A stretch of 64,000 bases of DNA from Liriodendron chinense (lineage: Eukaryota; Streptophyta; Magnoliopsida; Magnoliales; Magnoliaceae), in NCBI GenBank assembly GCA_003013855.2, contig ML058449.1, forward strand, positions 2,418,001-2,482,000. Direction: 5' to 3'. The translations under genes were made by a program, and so were the position numbers. A model generated the notes under the pieces. That model had not been told where the DNA came from. It saw only the letters and a program-made list of their open reading frames with translations, and ran no database searches. Shown piece by piece: positions 47,217-57,692 of the stretch (within the stretch, counting starts at the first letter, position 1; each line of letters starts with the position of its first letter).

Positions 47217-47700
47217 GAGTGGATTGCGTGGTGACCCAACACCACATAGCATTGTGGGGCCCACTGTGATGTATGTGCTTTATCCATGCGGTCCATCTGT
47301 TTGGCCAGCTCATTTTAGGGCATGAACCAAAAAATAGAGCAGACCAAAATCTCAAGTGTACCACACCAAGGATATAGTGGTAATTGAACGGTCACCATTA
47401 AAAACTTCTTATGGGTCATGAAAGTTTTGGATCAAGGTTATACTTATGTTTTTTTTTTTTTTTTTTTACTTTTCATCAAGGTGAAGTCCTTGGAAGGTTT
47501 CAACGGTGGGTATCATTATCCCATTGTTTCCAATGATATGGTCTACTTGAGTTATGGGTTTGCTTCATTTTTTGTCTCATGCATTGGAATGAGTTGAAAA
47601 ACTAGATGGAGGGGATGGATATAAAACACATACATTATAGATCCCACAACGGCCGGCACCATATAGCTAAGTGGTGTTAGGGTCACCATGCAATCCCCTT
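47217..47700. mobile_element. Palindromic MITE
   Basis: GGATTGCGTGGTGACCCAAC at the left is answered by TTAGGGTCACCATGCAATCC at the right. The core words are CAAGTGTACCACACC and ATATGGTCTACTTGAG. Nearly complete. Confidence 0.8.
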
Positions 47701-47729
47701 TTCAAAAAGTATGCACCTCTTGAACAGGA

Positions 47730-47810
47730 CACAGATTAGCTGCGACCCGGTATCCAGACGGGGGCGCGACCCTGGCTATGGGGCCCACCTTGATGTATGC
47801 ATTGTGTATG
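47730..47810. mobile_element. MITE arm cut by the LTR retrotransposon
   Basis: The left arm of a palindromic MITE (ACAGATTAGCTGCGACCCGG through GGGGCCCACCTTGATGTATG) stops abruptly at 47810 where the LTR begins. The rest of the MITE should lie beyond the far LTR, outside the window. The last five bases, GTATG, are the predicted target duplication. Confidence 0.7.
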
Positions 47811-48271
47811 TGTGGACCCTCGCCGTTTCTGTGCTCCCACACGACGTTCTTCTCCCTTCCCCTTTCCTTTCGGAAAAGAAGGAGATGAGGATGCGTGAGT
47901 GCGAAATCGCCGTTTGTGCCACTGGCTTGCCTCGTTCTCGAGGGCTTCGTTTGGTGGTCGTGTTAACCTGGATATGTTTAAGTGAGTTTATATAAGACCA
48001 GAGTCGCCACTAGCCAGTTACTTCGAATCTACAGTCGGCTAGACCCCGTAGAAACGTTAGAGAAGGGAATCCGAAGATTCCTTCCTCTAAAATGAGTCCT
48101 ATTGATCTGCGGTCAGAGATTCAAGGTAAGGGATCACGGTTACAGGGTGGGAAGAGGTTAAGCACCCCACACACTGCCCGTACCGAAGTACGGTCTCTAC
48201 TTCACAGAATCGATCGAATACTTGAAAGTCTAGTTTAATCCTTGTATATTCTCATGGATGACATGATGCAT

Positions 48272-48560
48272 GAATGCGGGTCTGAACAGTAAGAGTTTCT
48301 GATGGGCAGGTTCCAACAACGGGCAAGCCCAGAGCATACGCTCGAACTGACAGGTGCTTTATGCGAGATGATACATGCTATGTGCTTGAATATTTAAAGT
48401 GTTTGATAGTGAAGTATGAATGCAGGTCTGAACAGTAAGAGTTTCTAATGGGCAGGTTCCAACAACGGGCAAGCCCAGAGCATACGCTCGAACTGACAGG
48501 TGCTTTATGCGAGATGCATGCGGTGTGTTTGAATAGTCAAAGTGTTTGCAGTGAAGCAGG
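48272..48560. repeat. 146-bp tandem duplication in LTR
   Basis: Two adjacent copies begin GAATGCGGGTCTGAACAG (48272) and GAATGCAGGTCTGAACAG (48418). Both contain GGGCAAGCCCAGAGCATACG. Confidence 0.95.
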
Positions 48561-48850
48561 GGGGTTGGAAGAAAAGTAAATGTTGCACTTATGCTAGATG
48601 CAAATGAGATGATGCTGGAAAAGAATAGCTGGATGGACGGAAGTGTCGCAAGGGTTTGCTTCGAGTGGCTGGATCAAGACTTGGGTGACTTGAGAGGCTT
48701 GGACCAGTGGTCAGGCTGGGCTGGACCAGGGTTAGGCTCTCCTCACTCGGGCTCTCCTTGGTGGAAAAATGGACTAAAGGGGAAAGGGGACTCGGATCGC
48801 ACTCGGGCTGAATGGGCTTCGAATTGATTTTCAAATGAGAAGGGGAGGGG

Positions 48851-48860
48851 GGTATTTATA
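48851..48860 (-). promoter_or_regulatory. Minus-strand TATA box of the LTR
   Basis: TATAAATACC on the minus strand, about 1.05 kb inside the outer LTR end. A GC-rich block (48893-48935, GGGCCGTCCGTACGGCCGC) lies just upstream in minus orientation. Position and orientation fit the retroelement's own promoter. Confidence 0.6.
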
Positions 48861-48954
48861 GCAGCGGAGAGTGGCATTTCTCATAATTTATCTCGGGCGG
48901 CCTGCTATGGGCCGTCCGTACGGCCGCTCCTCGGTTTCCAGCGAGTACGGTTGC

Positions 48955-49115
48955 TTCCTCGGGGCTGTTGTTTGACTCGCTGGGTCGACTCAGTGAGTTG
49001 ACTCAGCGGGTCGACTTGGTGGTTTGACTCGACGGGTTGACTCGGTGTTTTGACTCGGTGTTTTGACTCGACGGGTTGACTCAGCGGGTTAACTCAGCGA
49101 GTTGACTCAGTGAGT
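48955..49115. repeat. GACTCG/GGTTGACTC simple repeat
   Basis: Many near-identical short units of the form TTGACTC(A/G)(G/A)CGGG occur between about 48968 and 49112. They form a degenerate minisatellite upstream of the minus-strand TATA box. Confidence 0.85.
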
Positions 49116-49416
49116 TTAATTTTTTTGGAATTTTTTTACTGGCTTTTCTTATGGGGGGTTTTTCAGGCTGATGTTTAAGACTGGGTTGACTGGGTTCAGG
49201 CTTGAACTGGGCTATGGAATGGGGCTTACAAGGGTGAGTTTGGCTGAGTTTGGGCTTGGGGTTTGGGGGTATGGTCCTCCATTCATCCAGCTATCTCTAC
49301 CAACAGTGTAGCCGAAGGTGGGGTGTCTACAGATGCCCCTCTTTGGCAGAGGTTGCTTGCAACCGAATGCCAAAGCGAGTGGACACCCCACTTCTGACCC
49401 GGTCATTCATAGATCA

Positions 49417-50330
49417 TGGTCTGAAATCTTTGCTTGCCTTTGCATCCGTGCTAGTTGATCGTTTGGAACTCGATCACTCGCACATACCGCGGGAGTTTGG
49501 AGAAAACGTTGCGATTGTCCCTGCATGCGTTGCAACCTGGGTACCCAATCGCAACCCTTCCATTCCCGATCGGTACTAACATCGGAAAGGTACAGCAGAG
49601 CCTCTGCATCCATAGTCTTACGAGGTTGCTGACCCTGAGACTGATTGTGTGATGTTTGATGTTTTCCCAGATCACTCCAGGAGTACTTGTTTCGCTTGAC
49701 TGTCAAAGTGGTTAGACGCCCTGCGTCAGATAGTCTTACGGGATTCTACTACGCCGACTTGGACTCAGTCAAGGTACTTCAGGCATCCACGCCTAGGTAT
49801 GTGCGGGTGAACTCTTTCCACCCGATCCGCTGGTTTCGATGCTTAGTTTGCAATTCATTCTTTCCTTGATTGTGGTCTGGAATCTTTGTTGTCCTTTGTA
49901 TCTGAGTCAGATGATTGTTTAGAAATTGATAACTCGCACACACCGCGGGAGTTTGGAGAAAACGTTGCGATTGTCCCTGCAGTTTGCTGCAACCTGGGTA
50001 CCCAATCGCAACCCTTCCATTCCTGATCGGTACTAACATCGGAAAGGTACAGCAGAGCCTCTACGTCCGTAGTCTTACGAGGTTGCTGACCCTGAGACTG
50101 ATTGTGTGATGTTTGATATTTTCCCAGATCACTCTAGGAGTACTTGTTTCGCTTGACTGTCAAAGTGGTTAGACGCCCTGCGTCAGATAGTCTTACGGGA
50201 TTCTACTACGCCGACTTGGACTCAATCAAGGTACTTCAGGCATCCACGCCTGGGTATGTGCGGGTGAACTCTTTCCACCCAATCTGCTGATTTTGATACT
50301 TGGGTTACAATTCATCGTTTCCACCTGTTC
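49417..50330. repeat. 456-bp tandem duplication in LTR
   Basis: GGTCTGAAATCTTTG (about 49416) and GGTCTGGAATCTTTG (about 49872) begin two adjacent copies. Shared words include CCGCGGGAGTTTGGAGAAAA, GGTACAGCAGAGCCTCT and CTACGCCGACTTGGACTCA. Identity is high throughout. Confidence 0.95.
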
Positions 50331-51229
50331 AAATGGTTTCTGTGACCGAGCCTTTTGGCTTTCATCTTTTTTGTATCTTGGCATGTGGTATGACCGCACT
50401 GACACTGGAGTTCAGTTTGACCGTACTTTGAGTGCATTGGATCCGATGGTTTCCGGGGAAACCGCGAGACATCGGATCTTATTTGATTTTTGCGTCGGCT
50501 CCTACCCAGAGATATGGAAGATCTCCTGGCGTGTTGGAGGCAGAACGCTCTACTGGAAAAATATTTTTTGGATTTTTGAAAAGGCACCCACTCTGGGGAG
50601 TGATACTCTGTGGGGTTTTTATTTGTAAATAGAAATATTTTTTGTCTTTTTGAAATGAAAATCTGGTTTGCACGTGCCTCCACTAGGGATGCCTGTGGGG
50701 CTTTTGGCTAACCGACTTTTATTTTGAAAGCAGGTAAACATGATGATTGATGCGATGGATGCTGATGCTGGGAGATGCATGATGAATGCATGATTTGGCT
50801 CATTCTCTTCTCGTTTGATGATTTTGCTTTTGCTGTGGGTGCAGAGAACTTTTGAGCTTATTGCTTGCAGGGTTGTGCCCCCTGGGGATTTTCTTTTTGA
50901 TACGGAGGTTTGGACAGCGGGTTGGTCAAGATCCCGACCCGTGGTCGATCAGGTCCATCGTCCCAAGATGCTGTTTCTTTGCTTAATGAGAATGTACGAG
51001 GATGTTATCCGACTTCAAGATGTTCTTCTGGGCATGCGTGTGATTGAGATGGTGTTTAGTTGCCCATTTTGATCAAGATTCCAATTTGCGGGTGATTGGA
51101 TCCGTCATCCCAAATTGTGAAGAGAGTGGAGTTCAAGACTCCTGAAGTGTAGTGCTGGGGATAATGCCAATTTTTGTGATTTTTGTGAATATGTGATCCG
51201 AATCTTTATCTGAGTGGTCAGGATAGAGA

Positions 51230-51465
51230 TCGGTTATTGAAAGCGAGGAAATATTTTTGTATTTTTGAAAATTTTTGGCTTGCAAGCAAGGGAAACATTT
51301 TTTGTGATTTTCGAAGTATTTTCTTTGAAAGCAAGAGAAATATTTTTGTGATTTTTGAAAATATTTGATTTGAAAGTAAAGGAAATATATTTTTTGTGAT
51401 TTTTGCAAGTATTTGATTTGAAAGCAAGGAAAATATTTTTGTGATTTTTGAAGAGGTTATTTTGC
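51230..51465. repeat. ~60-bp degenerate tandem repeat in LTR
   Basis: Units of the type GAAAGCAAGGAAAATATTTTTGTGATTTTTGAA recur four to five times in shortened form (for example TTTGTGATTTTTGAA at 51348 and 51438). AT-rich. Confidence 0.85.
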
Positions 51466-52025
51466 AATGTTTTTGTATTTTGTGATTTTTCTGAAATGCA
51501 GGAAAAAGTATGGAATTTTCATCCACTTCCAGCTTCTACTGCTGGTAAGGCACCCGATCCATTTTACGTCAGCGAGCAAGACGAGTCTCACACAGTTAAG
51601 TGCCATAGTTTTACATCTTCGGATGAGGAGATTTCGAGGGTTTTCAGTCAACACACCCATAAAGTTGCCTGTTCCTCATGTGCAATTTACATAGACCACG
51701 TATCGTCCGACAGACTCCTTCGGCTACAAGATGAGCCACATCCTCACATTTCCCTTAGTCAATCCAGTTTGGGGTCTTACGTTGCTCACAATTCCGTGAG
51801 GGTGAGCTTCACCTCCCAACAGCCTTAATCCCCTTCATGAGTTCTAGGAACAGGGAACATCCGTCAGCTTCAACAGCGACTTCCAAATCAAGGTTGTCTA
51901 TCACGGTGCGTTCAACACGAACAGGATTGCGGAGTTCTGCCCGCCTCAGCCCTTACCTGTTTAAAAGATTCCAGACACTCGTACGATCAAGTGTCAGCCA
52001 TGTCTGGAACAGGTTAGGAAAGAAA

Positions 52026-52631
52026 GCCCCCGAGAAGTTAATCCTAGTGTAGTTTTAGGTCTTCGGACCACTGGGGATGAATTTGTGCAGTTGAAACTTT
52101 TAGTGAATCATTTTTTTTATTTTTTGGAAAAGGTTCCAGACTTCAGCTCGAACGATCGAGATTGATGCTGGTTTTTGTGGAAAGCTTTAAAATATTTTTG
52201 GTATTTTGAAAATGATCCAGGTCATCAGATCTTGGCCTGAAAGGCTGGGATCGATGCTGGTTTTTTTATTAAAAATCTCTCGGGATGTTGATCCCGACGT
52301 AGTTTAAGGTCTTCGGACCATGAAACTGCACAAAAGAGGGGCTGGCAATATATTTTTGTTTTTCGAAATGATCCAGATCATCAGATCTTGGCCTGAAAGG
52401 CTGGGATCGATGCTGGTTTTTATTAAAAATCTCTCGGGATGTTGATCCCGACGTAGTTTAAGGTCTTCGGACCAAAATCTGTACATGCTGAAAATACATT
52501 CTTTTTGTGTTTTTTCGAAAAAATGTTCCAGGCTGTTAAATCTCAATTTGAGCGGTCAAGATCAACACTGGTTTTTATTGAAAATCTCTCGGGATGTCGA
52601 TCCCGACGTAGTTTAAGGTCTTCGGACCAAA
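52026..52631. repeat. Four-copy ~155-bp repeat in LTR
   Basis: The unit TCTCTCGGGATGTTGATCCC followed by GACGTAGTTTAAGGTCTTCG occurs at about 52277, 52431 and 52586. A diverged copy (GTGTAGTTTTAGGTCTTCG) lies near 52050. Between units, TTGGCCTGAAAGGCTGGGAT also repeats. Confidence 0.9.
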
Positions 52632-52744
52632 ATCTGTACAAGCGAGCAACAATCCAGGTTAGAGACTATGGGAATTCTTCTTGGAATGGTTCGGATCATC
52701 AGGTCATATCCTTGGATGGTTGAGATCACTGTTTAACCAAGTCA

Positions 52745-55187
52745 ATCCTTTTCTTTCTTTTTCTTGAAAATCCCATGGAACTTTTCCACATCATCAAGCC
52801 AATTTCCCATTAATTTCTTTCATGGTGAGATTTTGGTGAGATCTCTTCCTTTTTCTCACCATTCTCTTCCATCACTTCATTCTTACATGGAGGTACAAGA
52901 TTCACTTGCAACCACCCTTCCCAAGGAGGAGTTCTTCCCAAGGAGAGGGGGAGAGAGGTCGTTTCATGTAGGTAGGGGCTAGGACGGCCTCCTATGGGCC
53001 GCCTGGACGGTCTCTGCCCCCTGGTCTCTTCCGTGAGCCGGGTAAAAGGGTGCCCTCCCCTTTTCTATATAACATGGGGCACCCTTGCCCCCTCCATCAT
53101 GCAATCTCTCTCTTTTCTCTCTCATACTCTCTCTTTTTCAAGTTTTCTCTCTCCTCTTTGGTGGTCCTTTGCTTCTCTCAAGTGGTGGCCCTTAGAGACA
53201 TTTTGGGACAGCAAGGTGGTCCCTCTTTGGTGAGTGGTAAAGGTATGAACCACTCCCTTTCTCTTTCTTGTCCTTTTCCTTCTTCATTGTCTCTTCTCAT
53301 GACTCTTCTCTTTTTCCATGTAGCTATTCCAAGAAGAGTGAGGGTGGGCCCAAGTGTTTTTGGCCACTTTCTAGATCTCAAGTCTTTTTCAAAGGTGGTG
53401 CATGGAGAAGGACATTGCAAGCTTTCCACTTCATTTTTTCTTTCTTCTTTTCACACTCCCTTCATGTGTATGTAAAGGGTGATTTTGCCATGTCATCAAG
53501 TGTGCATGGCAAAATACTCTATCTTTTTCATGGGAGTTGGGCCTCTTTTCATATGTATCAAATGGGCTCAAAGTGAAGTCATGGCCCTTGGTGTATTTGG
53601 TGGGCCCAATGCTTCATTTTGGGCTCCCTCATGCTTTCTTGCCCTTGTCATTTTTCCTTAATGCTCTTCCTTTCTTTTCCATCTTCTTTTCAAGGTTTGG
53701 GCCCATGGGCATGGTAGGGCCCATCTCAAGTTTAGGCTTATGGGGCTCACTTTGGGTGACCCCATCTTTCTTCACATGTGTATGGACCAAGATGACTTAG
53801 CCCATTTTTCATTTGGATCTCAAGTGGGCTAGATTTCCTAGTTGGGCCTTTATGGACAAATGGCCCAAATCTTCCACCATCTCTTGATTATGATGTACAT
53901 CCTTGTACAAAGTGTGGTGGGCTCCTTGGAGTTTTTCCATATGGATGGGCTTTTGGGCCTTCATTGAAACTTGGGCACTTCTTTGAACCATGTGTGCCCC
54001 ACTACACTTTGTTCATGTAGGATTTTTCCTTTCATGCTCTTTTCTTTTGATGGATGGAGAACTTGAGTTACTTGATCATCTACAAGTCCCATGAGTGAGT
54101 TGTTCCAACAATCTCACTAGGTTCAAATGGTTTTTCCTTAAGGTAGGAATGTGGTTCTCAAGAGTTTCCCTTTAATGCTATCAACCTCAAATGGATGACC
54201 CTCAAGTGAGCTATCCATACAACCATAGCTCCTTGATCTTTCCTTTGGGGGCTTGGTGGGTCATCCACCATCATTCTCATGTATGGGTGATTTTCCTTTA
54301 AATTTGTGGGAAAGAATGATACCCATAAGTTGCCCATTTTTGTCCCATGCTTTGGGACATTTTGGATTTGATCTTCAAGTGGGCCATGTATACCATTCTT
54401 ATCCATTTTCATGATGGTTGGGTGACTCATCAAGCCATGCTCTTTTGTGCTCAAATAGTCTCCCTTTTTTGGTGAAGAAGTTGGTGCACATAAGTTGCCC
54501 AAACTTGTCCTTACATGGGTATTTTCAACTTGGTTCTTCATGTGGGCTATGTGCATCAACTTTTTTACCATTAGCTTCTTTGATTCATATGTTTGTGGGT
54601 AGATCGCCATGTTGTACTCTCATGGTCAAAACTTTCATCAAGATGAGGCACATAAGGTTGCCCATGGTTAACCCATGAATGGGTCCTCATATTCTTCAAA
54701 GTGGGCTATGTGCTCTCTCCAATCCATTGAGATGAGGCATTTGGGTTGCTCTTGGGGGCCCATTTCTCTTCTATTCTCCACTTGTCCATGTACATGTGTA
54801 AAAAAAGGCGGAAACACCTTAAATGAGAATCATGGCCTTGGCATAAAAGTGGATCAATCCTTGGCCACATATGGACTTTGAAGAGGGATTTCTCATGTGA
54901 AGTAGGATTCTCATCCTTTGTTGATCTCATGGCACTTGAGTGCATGTGTTGTCCAAAATGTGTCCTTGGATGATAGACTTTTCTTACCTAAGGCATGCCA
55001 TGCCACCTTCTTTAAGGTGGGCCTTACTTTTTTCCAATGGGCTCAACACATATCCTAAGTGACACATGGAGTTGGACTTTAGATTTTGCATTTGAATGTG
55101 AGTCCAATCCCATGGGTTTCTTGGATGATAATTTGGATTTTAACGGGTAAGGGATAGGGACTTACCTTGCCAAGCTTGTAGGATTCA
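52745..55187. other. Non-coding internal region upstream of PMD gene 1
   Basis: Rich in GGGCCC, TCATGG and CTTTTTCC-type words. The open frames on either strand have skewed composition and no recognised domain. It contains a plus-strand TATA box at 53066 with a CT-rich leader, and probably serves as promoter or leader of PMD gene 1, or as an untranslated part of the retroelement. Confidence 0.45.
53066..53072 (+). promoter_or_regulatory. Plus-strand TATA box, possible PMD promoter
   Basis: TATATAA is followed 30-35 bp later by CCTCCATCATGCAATCTC and then a CT-rich leader (53100-53165). A GC-rich block (GGCCTCCTATGGGCCGCC at about 52985) lies 75 bp upstream. The alternative reading of the CT tract is the complement of the polypurine primer, so the two interpretations compete. 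Confidence 0.4.
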
Positions 55188-56682
55188 ATGGCGGATGGTA
55201 CCAGAGGTCACCGAGTGATTGATGAAGATGATCCTGCCTTCATTGTCCACCGAGGGGACCACATGTGTTCCTTAGCTATGGAGCATCAACCTCTTCCCGC
55301 TATCAAGGGTCGAGGTACCAGGGATCGCTGGGACTACTGGGTGAAGGATCCACAGCCCTTGCTTGAACGAGTACTGGATGGTACTCCTTTTGCTGGCCTC
55401 CTCACCTTACGTTTCCATAATAACGATGCTAACCGCATGATGCTCGCGGCCTTTTGCGAGAGGTGGCGGGATGAGACCCACACCTTCCAGCTCCCTTGTG
55501 GTGAATGGGGAATAACCCCCTTGGACATTTATATGCAAATAGGCTTCCCGTTTCATGGAACAGTTGTTCCTCAAGTCAGCTCTCTGGCTCCCCTCACTTC
55601 CACCGACTGGTTACGGCTCGTTGGTGACGTCCCACCCGAGGGTGAATTCCAAGGCCATCAAGTAAAGATGCGATGGTTTTACAACACTTTTGCCTCCGTC
55701 ATCCCCACCACCGAGCGAGAGGCACTCCACAAAGCTCGGGCCATGATCACTTATGCCTTCGGGTCCTTCCTTTTCTGTCATGCGAATGAGAGGGTTGATC
55801 CTAAATTTCTTCGTTTAGTCGAGGATCTTCATCATCCCTATAACTGGAATGGGGCTATCTTGACCCGTATCTTTCAAGGTCTGGACAAGACCTGTCGGCA
55901 TAGCCGGTCCTTCACAGGCTTCTGGCCTGTCGTTGAGGTATCTCTTCTTTCACCTTTCTTGAAGGGTTTTCGCCTTCTTTCTCTCTCTGATCATTAGACG
56001 TGCTTTTGTCCAGACCTGCTTTTATGACCATTTTCCCCATCTCGCGCCGAGGATGCGGGATGATATTGAGCCCTCTCAGTATCGCCACATGTACTGGCAC
56101 CAGCAAAACCGTCAGCAGAACTCTCGAGTTCCCGGGGACAACTGGCGTGCTGACATAGACGGGTTGACCGTGGAGGACGTAAGTATCTTGCTTTCCCTAC
56201 CCCTCGTGCCGTACTGTAACTGATCGTGGTGACCTCATTTGCTGCAGCTCGCTCGGATGCCATATGCCAGTTTCCCTCTCTATTATACCCCTCAGCGTGT
56301 GGAGGCATACGATGCTTCATGTCTCCGTATCATGCTTTCCGACGCTGAATCTTTTCAGTGATACCTGGGGGAGAGGTTGCTTCGGCAAGTCACTGGGGTG
56401 GCTCGGGTCCCTTGTTCTGCACCTCCCCCAGCTGTTCAGATGCCAGTTGATGAGAGAGTTGAGGCTCTCGTGAGCCAGCCCGGATTTCATTTCACGATCC
56501 CGGATCGTGACTATGATGAATGGTATTTGCTGTTCGGCCAGGGGCCTCTGCTTCCTTCACTTTATGTTCCAGGTGGCCGTCGCAGATATGCTGGAGGCTC
56601 AGTGACTGCTCCTTTGATGGACCTTTATCGTCGGGAGCGAGACGCGAGGAGGGACGATGATGACTATGTTGGCGACTTGTAG
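55188..56682 (+). pseudogene. Plant mobile domain (PMD, MAIN-like) gene 1, antisense to retroelement, one nonsense codon
   Basis: Three plus-strand exons: 55188-55937, 56014-56178 and 56248-56682. Introns of 76 and 69 bp have GT-AG ends, and all junctions are in phase 0. The 449-codon product carries the PMD hallmark at residues 91-115 (ERWRDETHTFQLPCGEW then GITPLDIYMQIGFP). Exon 2 supplies TCFYDHFPHLAPRM. A TGA at 56359-56361 (codon 343) lies where a tryptophan would fit (FQ-stop-YLGERLLRQ). The frame then stays open for 106 more codons to TAG. PMD proteins include MAIN and MAIL1, nuclear factors needed for silencing and genome stability in Arabidopsis, plus many transposon-borne relatives. 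This one resembles the transposon-borne kind by context. The protein may be truncated at residue 342 or the gene dead. Confidence 0.85.
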
Positions 56683-57692
56683 CCTGCTTGTGTGTTCTTA
56701 CTTTGTATGGCCTTGTACTTTTACTTTTGTCTTCTTTTGTATCAAACTCTTTGAATGACTATACGGTTCTTGACTTGTCTCAAATTCTTTGATGATGTCT
56801 GGACGCTTTGACCTTTGACTTGTTCCTTAATGATTTGCGGAAGATGAGGCTTCTTAACTGCATGGATGATGACTTGAACGGTTCAGATTGCTTGATTAGG
56901 CCTTTGTGGGCCCACTTGATGATTAGATCTTGGATTCTGGCCCTTCTTTTGATGATCGAACCTTTGATCTTGCTGCTCCATGACTTGTGTAAGCTTTCCA
57001 ATGGTTTGGATCCTGATGATCTAGTCCTTGAATGGTTCAGATCGCTAGATTTGTCCTTGTGGGCCCACTTGAGACCTTGGCTTTACTTTGGGGCACCTCT
57101 TTTGATGATTTGTGAGGCTAAGAAGGCTTCTCATGGTGTGGATGACAGCTTGAACATCTCAGATCACTTGACTTGGCTTTGTGGGCCCACTTGATGATTA
57201 GATCTTGGATTCTGGCCCTTCTTTTGATGATCAGCCCTTTGATCTTGTTGTTTGATGACCCATGCGAGTTTTTCCATGGTTTAGATCATGATGATCTGGT
57301 CTTTGAATGGCTTGGATTGCTTGTGGCCCCCACTTGATCACCTTTCCTTCTCTTTGACTTGATCAGCCATGTTCTGGTCGCATTACTTCATGATTGGACT
57401 GGTGAGGCACCTTTTATATGATCTTGATCAGCCTCAGTCGAAATCTGGAGTGGACCGGAGCCTTGGGTGGCCCATGGAGCGCCATCTGCTGACGTGGATT
57501 GTCAGCCTCACCTACCAAGAACCCTGGAGCCAATCCCGCGGAGAGAGAGGAACCGCGTCCGTACGGGCGGCCCAGAGCAGGCCGCCCAAGGCTCGCCTCT
57601 TGAGCGGCCTGGGCTGGCTCTGATTCGGACATTCCCTGCTGTCCCCTTCTCCTGTCCCCCACATTCTCTGTACTGAGCTATTCGATTCAGCC
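56683..57692. other. Spacer between the two PMD genes
   Basis: Contains repeated words (GTGGGCCCACTTGA three times, GATGATTAGATCTTGGATTC twice at 56920 and 57196). A GC-rich block lies at 57548-57610 (CGTCCGTACGGGCGGCCC) about 130 bp before the next ATG. No gene is recognised. Confidence 0.5.

Larger units (their letters stand above)
47811..52744 (-). mobile_element. 3' LTR (inner boundary uncertain)
   Basis: The outer end at 47811 is fixed by identity to the repeat at 63785. The inner end must be followed on the plus strand by a polypyrimidine tract (the minus-strand polypurine primer). Two candidates fit: ...AAGTCA at 52744 before ATCCTTTTCTTTCTTTTTC, and ...CATGCA at 53103 before ATCTCTCTCTTTTCTCTC. 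The LTR is therefore about 4.9 or 5.3 kb. It contains a minus-strand TATA box and at least three internal tandem repeat blocks. Confidence 0.55.

Noticed and set aside
48250..52640. CRISPR-like or satellite array in the LTR repeats
   Set aside because: The repeats are adjacent tandem duplications without regular short spacers, in a plant nuclear retrotransposon.
53104..55187. Coding exons upstream of PMD gene 1
   Set aside because: Open frames here lack domains, and their composition follows GGGCCC/CTTTTCC repeats. The PMD hallmark begins only after the ATG at 55188.
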